Positions 15,396-23,751 of a stretch of DNA of 27,482 bases are shown piece after piece. Both the position numbers and the translations under genes were made by a program. Below the pieces are notes generated by a model that saw only the letters and a program-made list of their open reading frames with translations, was not told the origin of the DNA and did not search any database. This stretch comes from CAJAQL01 sp964442965 (GTDB lineage Bacteria; Patescibacteriota; Minisyncoccia; UBA6257; 2-01-FULL-56-20), in contig CAYUBE010000012.1 in assembly GCA_964442965.1 (NCBI GenBank), positions 1 through 27,482 of the forward strand. Direction: 5' to 3'. Within the stretch, counting starts at the first letter, position 1. Each line of letters begins with the position of its first letter.

Positions 15396-16136
15396 ATGAA
15401 AATGAATTTCGACAAGGTGATCGTCGGCGTGAGATCCGACATTCCCAAAAACTCGATCGTCAGGAAAACGGGAAAGCATTTTTTCCGTGGCCATTCTAAA
15501 AAATTATACGTGGTAACGCCCTATTGGCATGCCACCCTGCGATCGCTCCCGATGCGGTATTTAAGAAGGAGAATACTGAAGGCGGGACATTCCTGTCTCG
15601 TTTATCAATTTCCTTTCAAGGTGCTCTCGGACAATGTTCATCTGACGGAAAAATATTTTAAGGATATACAAAGAGAGGTAAAAAGAGACATTACTGCCGT
15701 ACAGAGGAAACATGGTTTTTCCAAGATCGTCGTTCTGGGAATGAGTTTGGGGTGCGTGAACGCGGTCATGGTTGCCAATAAAAATCCGAAAGTCACTACG
15801 TTAATTTTGGTCGTTCCTGGCAACTCGCTCGCGGAGAGCCTCTGGCGGGGGATAGGCACCACCAAATTAAAACAGCAGATCAAAAAGCATGGGATTAACC
15901 TCGAGAAATTAGAAAAAGACTGGAAAGACCTGGCTCCGGAAAACAACATCGGCGGTTTGACCGGTAAAAATATCGAGATCTATGTTTCAAAATCGGACAA
16001 GGTCATACCCTATAGCAACGGCTATGACCTCATCAAAGATATGAGGAGGATAGGGCTGAAACCGAAAATCTTCAGAAATAAAAACCTGGGCCACTACCTG
16101 ACCGTTTCCGAATTTGTTCTCAAGGAAAAATTCTAG
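15396..16136 (+). CDS. Alpha/beta hydrolase fold protein
   Basis: A 246-residue soluble hydrolase with a complete putative triad: nucleophile S117 in the elbow VVLGMSLGC, D201 in VSKSDKVIPY, and H233 in NLGHYLTV. The middle (about 140-185) is a helical, lysine-rich lid. Substrate unknown; carboxylesterase or lipid/peptide hydrolase are the generic options. The start at 15396 follows a perfect extended -10 by 7 nt; a second in-frame ATG lies two codons on. It ends 11 bp from the convergent nuclease gene. Confidence 0.82.
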   Translation: MKMNFDKVIVGVRSDIPKNSIVRKTGKHFFRGHSKKLYVVTPYWHATLRSLPMRYLRRRILKAGHSCLVYQFPFKVLSDNVHLTEKYFKDIQREVKRDITAVQRKHGFSKIVVLGMSLGCVNAVMVANKNPKVTTLILVVPGNSLAESLWRGIGTTKLKQQIKKHGINLEKLEKDWKDLAPENNIGGLTGKNIEIYVSKSDKVIPYSNGYDLIKDMRRIGLKPKIFRNKNLGHYLTVSEFVLKEKF

Positions 16137-16147
16137 GGACTGTTTTT

Positions 16148-16918
16148 TTATAGATACCCGATCTTCCTCAGCCACTCTTCATTTTCCCACTCCCAAAGCT
16201 TTTTGGCGGCAAGGAACGCTTCGAAGTCATGTTGCCACGCGGGAAATTCTTTAAGTTCGATCTCGCCCATGGGTTCGCTCCAGGCGTGATCACAGCTCCG
16301 CTGGGAATAATTACCCCAGACGATGGCGATCTTCTCGCGGCCACCTTTCATGCGCCGCCGAGCGCCGCATCGGAGACATTTTTGGATCTGGTCAATGCGA
16401 AGTATCCATCGGGTTTCCAGGTTTTCAAATTCATTTTTTAGTGCATCCATATAAGCCGATGTCTGGAGGCAATAATCGCGATAGATGGATTGAGAAGTTT
16501 TGATATCCAGAACGCCAAGCTTGCCGCCGATCCGCGCAATAGCATCAACGGTGCCTGCATAGCGTTCATCACGGTTTATGATGCGCCGCTCAACGCGATC
16601 CGGCGTCACTTCGATATGATTCGTTTCAAAGAAGGAAACCGCCGCATGAACTGCCGGAGCGATCGATTCCACCACGTCGGGCTGACCGCCGAGCAATATG
16701 CTTTCAACCGTTTCATGAACGAGCGTTCCTTCTTTTGCGGATTGATCAGTGGCGTCCTGCGCCGCCTTAAAGCTTGATGCTGCGCCGTAATAACGATAGA
16801 GCGCAGGCTTAGCTTTGATCCCCACGATCTTCGTGACGCGCGGATACCAAAGCTCGTCGATGGTATAACCGCATTGCTCTTTAAAATCTTCCGTATCTTT
16901 GTATTCGCTAAAGGCCAT
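16148..16918 (-). CDS. PD-(D/E)XK nuclease family protein (RecB/Cas4-like) with zinc-ribbon insert
   Basis: The restriction-endonuclease-like core shows D125 in GTVDAIA, the D138-I-K140 pair in LGVLDIKTS, and Q152 with Y156 in LQTSAYMDAL, the RecB-type motif. H68 in GTLVHETVES is the RecB/Cas4 upstream histidine. An unusual feature is the Cys/His set C181, C184, C209 and H211 between the core and the C-terminus, probably a structural zinc site. Cas4 and AddB use C-terminal cysteines for an iron-sulfur cluster, which is an alternative reading. No cas genes are nearby. It is likely a DNA repair or DNA uptake nuclease. The ATG follows TGT-TATCAT (16932-16927) by 8 nt. Length 256. Confidence 0.85.
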   Translation of the reverse strand: MAFSEYKDTEDFKEQCGYTIDELWYPRVTKIVGIKAKPALYRYYGAASSFKAAQDATDQSAKEGTLVHETVESILLGGQPDVVESIAPAVHAAVSFFETNHIEVTPDRVERRIINRDERYAGTVDAIARIGGKLGVLDIKTSQSIYRDYCLQTSAYMDALKNEFENLETRWILRIDQIQKCLRCGARRRMKGGREKIAIVWGNYSQRSCDHAWSEPMGEIELKEFPAWQHDFEAFLAAKKLWEWENEEWLRKIGYL

Positions 16919-16926
16919 AGGCTGCT

Positions 16927-16935
16927 ATGATAACA
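16927..16935 (-). promoter_or_regulatory. Extended -10 of the PD-(D/E)XK nuclease gene
   Basis: TGT-TATCAT on the minus strand, ending 8 nt before the ATG at 16918. Confidence 0.5.
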
Positions 16936-17034
16936 TATTTTATTATTTTCGATGGGTCATTCCGGGGTTCGCGAGAAATCTATCTAAATGTTTAATTTTT
17001 GAAATGTCGCGCACGGCTCGACATGGCCGGTAAA

Positions 17035-18381
17035 TTATTTCACCAGCTTATCGGTCAATGTCACGATATCGCCAGCCCCCATCATAACAATGACTTTTCG
17101 GGATAGGGGAGCACCATCCAGGGCAAGTACGGCATCTTTTAGTTTGGCTGGATTCGCGAGATAGAATATCGGCTTGTGCGGCTGCTTTTTTTGAATGGCG
17201 CGGACGAGGGCTGCGGAATCACGGTTTGGGATAATCGCGTCTCGGCCGGCGACATGGTAGATCGGGAGAATAAGCGTCTCGTCGGCATCATCGAACGCTT
17301 TCTGAAATTCTTTGAAGAGTAAGGCGGTCCGCTGGACTTGGTGCGGTTGAAAAATGCAGAGAATTTTTTTATTGGAAAATTTCTCGCGAAAAGCCTGTAG
17401 TGTCGCTGTAATCTCGGTTGGGTGATGGGCATAATCATCGAAAATCGGTGCGCCTTTGAATCTTCCGCGAAGTTCCATCCTGCGCCATGCACCATGATAG
17501 CTATGGACCGCAGAAAGAATTTTTTCTTCTGGAATCTCCAAAAATCTACCAAGTTCAAAAACTGCGGTGGCATTTAACACATTATGCTTTCCCGGAATGG
17601 AAATATTCTTTCTTATTTTATTTGCGGTCGCTCCGGCATCTGAATACCAGACGATCGTAACATCATTTTTCTTCGCCAGCGCCGCGATGCGAGATCGCAA
17701 ACTCCAGAGCGGTGCATCGTCATGATTCAAGATCATGAGCCCACCTGATTTTACATGCGACAAAAATTTCAAAAATGCTTTTTTGACATTGTCAAAATTT
17801 TTATAGAAGTCGAGATGTTCGCGGTCGATGTTGGTAACGATGACGACAGTAGGGGAATATGCCGTGAATGCCGCTCCAAAATCATCTGCCTCGATCACGA
17901 AATAATCGCTTTTGCCAACACGGATGTTCTTTCCGCCAAATTCCTTCAGCGTGGTTCCGATGAGCACGGTCGGATCATAGCCGCCTCTTATGAGCGCGAG
18001 CGCTGCGAGTGCCGTTGTTGTGCTCTTGCCGTGCGATCCGGTAATGGCGATCGTGATGTGTTCCTTGGTCAACTTTCCTAAAACTTCGGCATAGGGGAGT
18101 GTTTTAATACGAAATTTCTTTGCGGCGAGAATCTCCGGATTGTCCGAATGGATGGCACGGTTATAAACCACGAGATCAAGATTCGGCTTGATATTCCCTT
18201 TTTTATGTCCGATGGTTACGGGGATCTTTTCCTCCCGAAGCGCCGAAATAAGTTCACTAGGAGCGCTATCCGATCCCGAGACATTCCATCCTTTTGATTT
18301 ATAAAGTCGGGCGAGCGCACTGATACCGATGCCACCGATACCGATAAAGTAAACGGAGGATTTTTCATTATCTTTTTTCAT
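17035..18381 (-). CDS. murC: UDP-N-acetylmuramate--L-alanine ligase
   Basis: Cytoplasmic Mur ligase adding L-alanine to UDP-MurNAc, the first step of the peptidoglycan stem peptide. It has a Rossmann N-terminal loop GIGGIGIS at 14-21, ATP-binding P-loop GSHGKSTTT at 115-123, the central domain segment NIDREHLDFY, and the C-terminal FDDYAHHPTEI. Length 448 is normal. The ATG at 18381 is 7 nt after a -10-like TACGAT (18394-18389), so the mRNA is probably leaderless. No other mur or ddl gene lies beside it, so the usual dcw cluster is broken up here. Confidence 0.97.
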   Translation of the reverse strand: MKKDNEKSSVYFIGIGGIGISALARLYKSKGWNVSGSDSAPSELISALREEKIPVTIGHKKGNIKPNLDLVVYNRAIHSDNPEILAAKKFRIKTLPYAEVLGKLTKEHITIAITGSHGKSTTTALAALALIRGGYDPTVLIGTTLKEFGGKNIRVGKSDYFVIEADDFGAAFTAYSPTVVIVTNIDREHLDFYKNFDNVKKAFLKFLSHVKSGGLMILNHDDAPLWSLRSRIAALAKKNDVTIVWYSDAGATANKIRKNISIPGKHNVLNATAVFELGRFLEIPEEKILSAVHSYHGAWRRMELRGRFKGAPIFDDYAHHPTEITATLQAFREKFSNKKILCIFQPHQVQRTALLFKEFQKAFDDADETLILPIYHVAGRDAIIPNRDSAALVRAIQKKQPHKPIFYLANPAKLKDAVLALDGAPLSRKVIVMMGAGDIVTLTDKLVK

Positions 18382-18652
18382 AGTTTTTATCGTACCTCAT
18401 TTATGCGGAAAAAGTCGACCCAAATAAGCAGGGAAGAGCCTTTTTTAGCCATCTGCCATATTTAACATCTGTCGCACAAGATATGTTTTACGACATAATC
18501 AATCAGGAAAACAATAAATTCTTTCCGCAAAAAACCGCAATGGTAATCCTCTTGTTTGCTTATGTCACAAAACATTCCGTCCATTTCCTGACAGAAATTT
18601 CCACGAAAGATGTGAAAAAAAATAAAATATCTGTCGGGAAATAGACTTATTT
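18382..18652. other. Long intergenic region between murC and the patatin gene
   Basis: 271 bp, AT-rich, and the longest spacer without a recognised gene or RNA. It holds the murC -10 (18394-18389) and an inverted repeat of 12 bp with one G-T pair (18584-18595 with 18630-18641, loop 34 nt) just after the patatin stop on the minus strand; it may help end that transcript, but lacks a T tract at the right place. I see no convincing gene in it. Confidence 0.5.
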
Positions 18653-19459
18653 TTATTTTTCCAACTTCTTTCGTAGTTCGGGAACAATCTTTCTTGTTTC
18701 TCGTTCACCGAGTGTTATGGCTTCCCGACCCTTATTGGTAAAAAGATAGTCGGTCCATCCCGCGTATTTCTCAAGGTAAGGATGCAGAACGATATCCGCG
18801 TCCTGCGTGGTGGCGACAGCAAGATGGTAGCATAATATATTGACCGCTGATTTCAACGTATCACTGATGGTTTGAGACCGCACTGTTCCTGTATCCCTGC
18901 CATGCGGGATACCGTTCAGATCGACCGCCAAAACCACGTCCGCACCCATTTGTCTCAAAACGTCGTCCGGTACGGGATTGGAAATGCCGCCATCAATGAA
19001 TAGTTTCTTTTGATAAGAGACCGGAGCAAATACTCCCGGTATAGCCATGCTCGCGCGAAGCGCCGAGGCGAGGTTGCCGGTTTTAAAGACGACAGGATTT
19101 CCAGCAATCAGATCGGTTGCGATAGCGCGAAACGGGATTTTGAGATCACTAAACTGTGCATCCTCCAACCATTCACCCAAAAGACGTTGGAGCTTTTCGC
19201 CTTTGATGAATCCCCCTGAAAATGAAATTTCAAACATACCCATCAACTTCTCCATTTTTTTACCCACCGTAAATTCCTCGAGCTTTTCTATGTCTTTATT
19301 CAGCGCATAATGCCCGCCAATCCATGCACCAACGCTTGACCCGGCAAGATAATCAATCGGAATATCATTTTTGACGAGCGCCTTTAGGACGCCGATATGA
19401 TAAAGACCCCGCGCACCACCGCTTCCGAGGGCAACCCCTAATTTTTTCCGTTTTTTCAT
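18653..19459 (-). CDS. Patatin-like phospholipase (RssA/YchK group)
   Basis: Acyl hydrolase with a Ser-Asp dyad: oxyanion loop GSGGARGLYH at 12-21, nucleophile S42 in GSSVGAW, and D156 in FIDGGISNPVP. Length 268 fits the stand-alone bacterial RssA-like group acting on phospholipids or acyl chains. The start at 19459 gives MKKRKKLGVALGSGG, the family N-terminus; a longer frame would run into the divergent cysS start. A TATAAT at 19475-19470 ends 10 nt before the ATG and overlaps the cysS -10 on the other strand. Confidence 0.9.
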   Translation of the reverse strand: MKKRKKLGVALGSGGARGLYHIGVLKALVKNDIPIDYLAGSSVGAWIGGHYALNKDIEKLEEFTVGKKMEKLMGMFEISFSGGFIKGEKLQRLLGEWLEDAQFSDLKIPFRAIATDLIAGNPVVFKTGNLASALRASMAIPGVFAPVSYQKKLFIDGGISNPVPDDVLRQMGADVVLAVDLNGIPHGRDTGTVRSQTISDTLKSAVNILCYHLAVATTQDADIVLHPYLEKYAGWTDYLFTNKGREAITLGERETRKIVPELRKKLEK

Positions 19460-19465
19460 AGATGA

Positions 19466-19475
19466 TGATATTATA
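19466..19475. promoter_or_regulatory. Overlapping divergent -10 elements for cysS and the patatin gene
   Basis: Plus strand: TGA-TATTAT with the hexamer at 19469-19474. Minus strand: TATAAT at 19475-19470. The two hexamers share five base pairs. The two ATGs are only 26 bp apart, so both genes must start from this site. Confidence 0.65.
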
Positions 19476-19485
19476 GTACATATCC

Positions 19486-20892
19486 ATGAAACTCTATAAT
19501 ACCCTCTCACGGACGAAAGAAGAATTAAAACCAATTCACCATGATTGGGTCGGTCTTTATACATGCGGTCCTACCGTCTATAATTTCGCTCACATCGGCA
19601 ACTTGCGTACTTATATTTTTGAAGACATACTCCAACGAGTTCTCGAACATAACGGCTATACCGTGCGGCGTGTTATGAACGTCACGGACGTAGGACATCT
19701 CACTGGTGATTCGGATACTGGCGAGGAAAAAATGGAAAAAACAGTGAGGGCTGAAGGAAAATCCGTCGAAGAAATCGCCCAATTTTATACCGAAGCTTTT
19801 TTTAGGGATATCGAAAAACTAAATATAAAAATGCCGGATATTATTGCTCCGGCGACACACTATATCGGTGAGCAAATCGCCCTTATTCAAACGCTTTTTG
19901 AGCGTGGCTTTGCCTATCGGACAAAGAACGCTATTTATTTCGACGTGATGAGGTTTCCGGACTATGGAAAGTTGTCCGGTCAGTCGCTCAAAGAAAAAAT
20001 AACGGGTGCACGTGATGAAATCGTGATTGATCAAGAAAAGAAAAATCCGGCAGATTTCGCGTTATGGTTTTTCCTTGAAGGAAAATTCAAAAATCATATC
20101 CTTCATTGGCCGTCACCGTGGGGCGAGGGATTTCCGGGGTGGCATATCGAATGCTCTGCCATCTCGCGACATTTTTTAGGTCAGCCATTCGACATTCATA
20201 CGGGCGGCGTGGATCATATCGGAGTTCATCATGCAAATGAAATTGCGCAATCGGAAGCCGCATACGGCGTTCCTCTCGCGAACATCTGGATGCATGGAGA
20301 GCATCTTCTGATCAATGAAGGAAAAATGGCAAAATCGGAAGGAAACTTTATTACCCTCGCCGAACTCGAAAAAAGGGGCTACTCCCCTCTTATGTTTCGA
20401 TATCTTGTTCTCGGTGCACACTATCGGACAAAATTGAATTTCACGTGGGAAAGCCTGGATGCCGCGAAGGCCGGGCTCGAAAATCTCTACAATCATTATC
20501 TTGAACTGAGAGACGAGGATCGCAAGGAAGAACAACGAAAGGATCACGGCACGCTGTCAGTGTGGCAGGAAAGATTCGATGCTGCACTCCAAGACGATCT
20601 GAACACCCCGCAGGCGCTTGCCGTCATGTTCGACCTCGTGAAGGACGAGGATCTTTCAGTAAAAGAAAAACGAGTTCTGTTTGATAGATTCGACCAAATA
20701 TTGGGCTTGGATATCGCGAGAAAAGCCGAGGAGATACCGCCAGAAATCATTGAAAAACTTGAGAAATACAACGAATACAGAGCTAATAAACAGTTTGTGC
20801 AGTCTGATGCCTTGCGGAAAGAGATAGAAGCCTTAGGATACGAAGTACGGGATATGGGAAATAGTTCTCGTCTCGTGAAAAAATTCTTTTAG
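19486..20892 (+). CDS. cysS: Cysteinyl-tRNA synthetase
   Basis: Charges tRNA-Cys. Class I signatures are HIGN at 36-39 (YNFAHIGNLRTY) and KMAKS at 280-284 (the KMSKS loop). The zinc site that selects cysteine is complete: C27, C223 (WHIECS), H248 and E252 (VHHANE). The DALR-type helical C-terminal domain is present and ends in YEVRDMGNSSRLVKK. Length 468, normal. A TATTAT hexamer ends 11 nt before the ATG. A palindromic repeat begins directly after the stop. Confidence 0.97.
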   Translation: MKLYNTLSRTKEELKPIHHDWVGLYTCGPTVYNFAHIGNLRTYIFEDILQRVLEHNGYTVRRVMNVTDVGHLTGDSDTGEEKMEKTVRAEGKSVEEIAQFYTEAFFRDIEKLNIKMPDIIAPATHYIGEQIALIQTLFERGFAYRTKNAIYFDVMRFPDYGKLSGQSLKEKITGARDEIVIDQEKKNPADFALWFFLEGKFKNHILHWPSPWGEGFPGWHIECSAISRHFLGQPFDIHTGGVDHIGVHHANEIAQSEAAYGVPLANIWMHGEHLLINEGKMAKSEGNFITLAELEKRGYSPLMFRYLVLGAHYRTKLNFTWESLDAAKAGLENLYNHYLELRDEDRKEEQRKDHGTLSVWQERFDAALQDDLNTPQALAVMFDLVKDEDLSVKEKRVLFDRFDQILGLDIARKAEEIPPEIIEKLEKYNEYRANKQFVQSDALRKEIEALGYEVRDMGNSSRLVKKFF

Positions 20893-20894
20893 GT

Positions 20895-20940
20895 GTCGTC
20901 CCCGCGAAGGCGGGGATCCATGCTTTAAAAGATTGGAAGC
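20895..20940 (-). repeat. Dispersed palindromic repeat, copy B
   Basis: Reverse complement of copy A (13426-13465) with an 8-nt difference after GCTTCCAA and single-base changes in the hairpin. The stem is TCCCCGC/GCGGGGA (20899-20905 with 20910-20916). It lies between cysS and dnaB. Confidence 0.85.
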
Positions 20941-20944
20941 GTGG

Positions 20945-20966
20945 ATGGTCCCGCTCCCGGGACCAT
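20945..20966 (+). repeat. Second hairpin upstream of dnaB
   Basis: Perfect 9-bp stem ATGGTCCCG/CGGGACCAT around CTCC, followed by GACAG. The frame GTGGA...hairpin...TGACAG matches the palindrome of copy A in layout but with a different stem sequence, as if it were a variant unit placed head to head with copy B. It ends 14 nt before the dnaB ATG. Confidence 0.7.
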
Positions 20967-20980
20967 GACAGAGAAAAACT

Positions 20981-22354
20981 ATGACAACTATAAAAAAACA
21001 ACAACTCAAACTTCCTCCCCAGAATCTCGACGCCGAAGCGACAGTTCTCGGAAGCATCCTCATCGATAAAAACGCAATCTTCCAGGTTGCGGACATTTTG
21101 ACGCCGGTTGATTTTTACTCGCCGCAGCACGAAAAAATTTTCGACGCAATTCTCTCGCTCTACGAAAAACGCCAGCCGATCGACGTGATGACACTCACGA
21201 CGTATCTTAAGGAAAAAGATAAGCTTGCTGAAGTCGGCGGTTCAAGCTATCTCGCCGAACTCACGAATCAGGTAACGACCGCATCGCACGTCGCGCATTA
21301 CGCCGCAATCGTCAAAGAAAAAAAGACGCTCCGCGATCTTATCAGGGTCGCTGCCGAGATTACCGAGATGGCTTTTGTACCGAAGCGAAATCTTGAAGAT
21401 CTGATGGATGACATCGAACAGAAGATTCTGGCGATTTCGGAACATTCCCTGCCTCAGAATTTCGCTGCCGTAAAAGACGAATTAAAAACAGCTTACGAAC
21501 GCATGGAGAAGCTCCACGCCGGCGGCAATAAAATCCGCGGCGTGCCGACCGGTTTTCCGGAACTCGATACCATCCTGTCCGGACTTCAAAAATCAGAACT
21601 CGTCGTTCTCGGCGCGCGTCCGTCCGTCGGTAAGACGTCTCTTGCGCTCGATATCGCCCGACAGGCGGCATTCACCGGTGCGACCGTCGGCCTTTTTTCA
21701 CTTGAAATGTCCCGCGAACAAATTATCGACCGGGTCATTTCCGCAACCTCGCAGGTTCCCCTCTGGCATATTTTGACCGGCCGCATCGAAGATGATACCG
21801 AATTCTCCATGATCCAAAACGGGCTCGATAAACTCTCGGGCATAAAAATCTTCGTCGACGACTCCCCTTCTTTGAATGTCATCCAGATGCGATCGATGGC
21901 ACGTCGCTTACAGGTCGAACACGGGCTCGATCTTTTAATTGTCGATTACCTTCAGCTCATCCGGCCGCGCACCTCGAGTGATAACGTGGTATCTCAGGTA
22001 ACGGAAATCTCACGTGGCCTCAAAGCGTTGGCTCGTGAGCTAAAGGTTCCTGTTCTTGCCCTTTCTCAGCTCTCGCGCGGCATTGAACAGCGCGGCGGCG
22101 TACCGCGGCTCTCCGATCTTCGTGAATCAGGTTCTATTGAACAAGACGCGGATGTCGTGATGTTTATCTATCGCAAAGATCGCGACCAAAACGCGACCTA
22201 TGGTGAAAGCGAAGAAGGCACAACGCAGATTATCGTTGCTAAACACCGGAATGGTGCCCTCGGCGCCATTGAACTCAAATTTGACGCCGAGCGAGCAACC
22301 TTCAAAAGCATCGATAAGTGCTACGCTGCCGCCGACGCCTTACCGCCACTATAG
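20981..22354 (+). CDS. dnaB: Replicative DNA helicase DnaB
   Basis: Hexameric fork helicase. The N-terminal DnaG-interacting domain (PPQNLDAEATVLGSIL) is followed by a linker helix and a RecA-like domain with Walker A GARPSVGKTS at 211-220, Walker B LLIVDYLQL, and the segment LSQLSRGIEQR. Length 457, normal. I see no inserted intein. The ATG follows the second hairpin by 14 nt, and no -10 is evident in that short space, so it may be transcribed from cysS or the repeat may supply or replace promoter sequence. Confidence 0.97.
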   Translation: MTTIKKQQLKLPPQNLDAEATVLGSILIDKNAIFQVADILTPVDFYSPQHEKIFDAILSLYEKRQPIDVMTLTTYLKEKDKLAEVGGSSYLAELTNQVTTASHVAHYAAIVKEKKTLRDLIRVAAEITEMAFVPKRNLEDLMDDIEQKILAISEHSLPQNFAAVKDELKTAYERMEKLHAGGNKIRGVPTGFPELDTILSGLQKSELVVLGARPSVGKTSLALDIARQAAFTGATVGLFSLEMSREQIIDRVISATSQVPLWHILTGRIEDDTEFSMIQNGLDKLSGIKIFVDDSPSLNVIQMRSMARRLQVEHGLDLLIVDYLQLIRPRTSSDNVVSQVTEISRGLKALARELKVPVLALSQLSRGIEQRGGVPRLSDLRESGSIEQDADVVMFIYRKDRDQNATYGESEEGTTQIIVAKHRNGALGAIELKFDAERATFKSIDKCYAAADALPPL

Positions 22355-22409
22355 AGTTCATATTTATCTCAGCGTGAACGACCTTCGAATAATTTAGCGA
22401 TGGAAACTT

Positions 22410-22967
22410 TTACTTATACGTGAGTTCACTAAAAGTGATCACCGTAATATTATCGAGGTCATAGCCATAATGCCGAAAGACTTCTCGCGCGTCGCCGTCG
22501 AATTTCTTTTCCCAATCCATATCCAATTTGCCGCAAATGTCTCTCAGAAACTCCACTGACGGTCCTTCTATTTCTACGTAAGCAGGGATTTTGGGCCAGG
22601 TATCAATGTCGATAGTAACGCCGTCGAGTGCAAACGTATGTCGATATTTCTCAAGCTTCCTCATTGGCGCTAATCCAACCTTGCTTAAAAATTCAGAACA
22701 TTTATCCATATCGGATATTTCGAACTCGATTTCTTGCGCACTATCCACCGCCTGTTCCACATTTTCTTTATAGGTCAGCCTTATCTTATTCTTCGTCTTT
22801 CGAAGCCGCACAAACTTTCTTTTCCCGACCCATGACCTATCTGCCGCGTGAAAAATTATTTCCTCCAGTTTTTCTTCGCCCTTATCAATGGCGCCCAACG
22901 AAATAAGCCTCTCTATGAGCTGGTCTTTATTTATATCGAGGAATCTTGTTTCTATCTCTTTTTGCAT
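22410..22967 (-). CDS. CYTH domain protein (class IV adenylate cyclase-like)
   Basis: The CYTH fold acts on triphosphates. The N-terminal signature ExExK appears as E-I-E-T-R at 4-8, with Arg in place of Lys. Basic strands KFVRLRKTKNKIRLTYKE and acidic strands AQEIEFEI and AYVEIEGPS alternate as expected for the tunnel. The closest group is CyaB-like class IV cyclases, but thiamine triphosphatase or inorganic triphosphatase activity is equally possible from sequence. Length 185. It is convergent with dnaB, 55 bp away. Confidence 0.85.
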   Translation of the reverse strand: MQKEIETRFLDINKDQLIERLISLGAIDKGEEKLEEIIFHAADRSWVGKRKFVRLRKTKNKIRLTYKENVEQAVDSAQEIEFEISDMDKCSEFLSKVGLAPMRKLEKYRHTFALDGVTIDIDTWPKIPAYVEIEGPSVEFLRDICGKLDMDWEKKFDGDAREVFRHYGYDLDNITVITFSELTYK

Positions 22968-23064
22968 AACTTCATGGCACTCACTTCTAGCGTTTAATAC
23001 AAAAGATTGATACGCGCGCAGAGGGAATTCAAACTAATTGTTTCCAATTTTCTTTGTGAAAGAT

Positions 23065-23697
23065 TTATATTATTCTCATAATTTTTTCCTTTGGATATCG
23101 CACTTTTTTCCGGGTTGCGTAGCTGTCGTCCACGGCGCGATGGCCGACAGCGCAGAGCGCTTGCACCGCATAACCCTCTTTCGTTGCGCCGATGATTTCG
23201 CTTACTTTGTTGTGGTCAAATCCTTCCATGGGACAAGCATCAATGCGATGCTCGGCTGCGGCGGAAAGAATAAATCCGAGTGCGATATAGACCTGTTTCG
23301 CAGTCCATGCGGCGATATCACCTGCTGGTTTATTGGTGATAGCACTTTCGAGTGATGCCTTATATCCGGCAAGCGATTCATCGGTTACGCCACGCGTGGC
23401 CTTTATAGCTTCTATGAAATCAATCACGTCCTGTTCGGTTGGCGCGACTTTCGATGCGAGCGCGTAAATGTGAGATGCATCGGTGATTTGCGGCTGACCG
23501 TAGCCCGCCTCCTTCACTGCTGCACGCACAGCCGGATCATCAATGCGATAGAATCTCCAAAGCTGAAAACCGAACGAATTGGGCGCAAGGCGTAATGCTT
23601 CTTCGAGCATATCCGTTTCTGCGCCAGATAATTTTTGCTGCGGATCGAACTTTTTCGTGGCATAACGCCACATGAGATTATTAATATATTCGTCCAT
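23065..23697 (-). CDS. Nitroreductase family NAD(P)H-dependent oxidoreductase
   Basis: FMN flavoprotein of the NfsB-like group. RYATKKFD near the start binds the FMN phosphate, LAPNSFGFQLWRF is the typical second segment, ACPMEGFD contacts the flavin, and a C-terminal GHR...KVRYPKE completes the site. Length 210, normal. Likely a quinone or nitro-compound reductase; the physiological acceptor is unknown. The minus-strand promoter is an extended TGG-TATACT (hexamer 23742-23737), giving a leader of about 33 nt. Confidence 0.92.
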   Translation of the reverse strand: MDEYINNLMWRYATKKFDPQQKLSGAETDMLEEALRLAPNSFGFQLWRFYRIDDPAVRAAVKEAGYGQPQITDASHIYALASKVAPTEQDVIDFIEAIKATRGVTDESLAGYKASLESAITNKPAGDIAAWTAKQVYIALGFILSAAAEHRIDACPMEGFDHNKVSEIIGATKEGYAVQALCAVGHRAVDDSYATRKKVRYPKEKIMRII

Positions 23698-23736
23698 AGT
23701 GATGGTGATAAAAATTTAATTTGTGTCGACTTATCC

Positions 23737-23745
23737 AGTATACCA
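23737..23745 (-). promoter_or_regulatory. Extended -10 of the nitroreductase gene
   Basis: TGG-TATACT on the minus strand, about 33 nt of leader to the ATG at 23697. It lies just past the 3' end region of the coiled-coil gene. Confidence 0.5.
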
Positions 23746-23751
23746 CGCTCG

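Noticed and set aside
18483..18644. 53-codon plus-strand frame in the murC-patatin spacer
   Set aside because: No -10 at the distance seen for other genes, no ribosome site, low-complexity lysine-rich end, and it overlaps an inverted repeat. Likely chance in AT-rich DNA.
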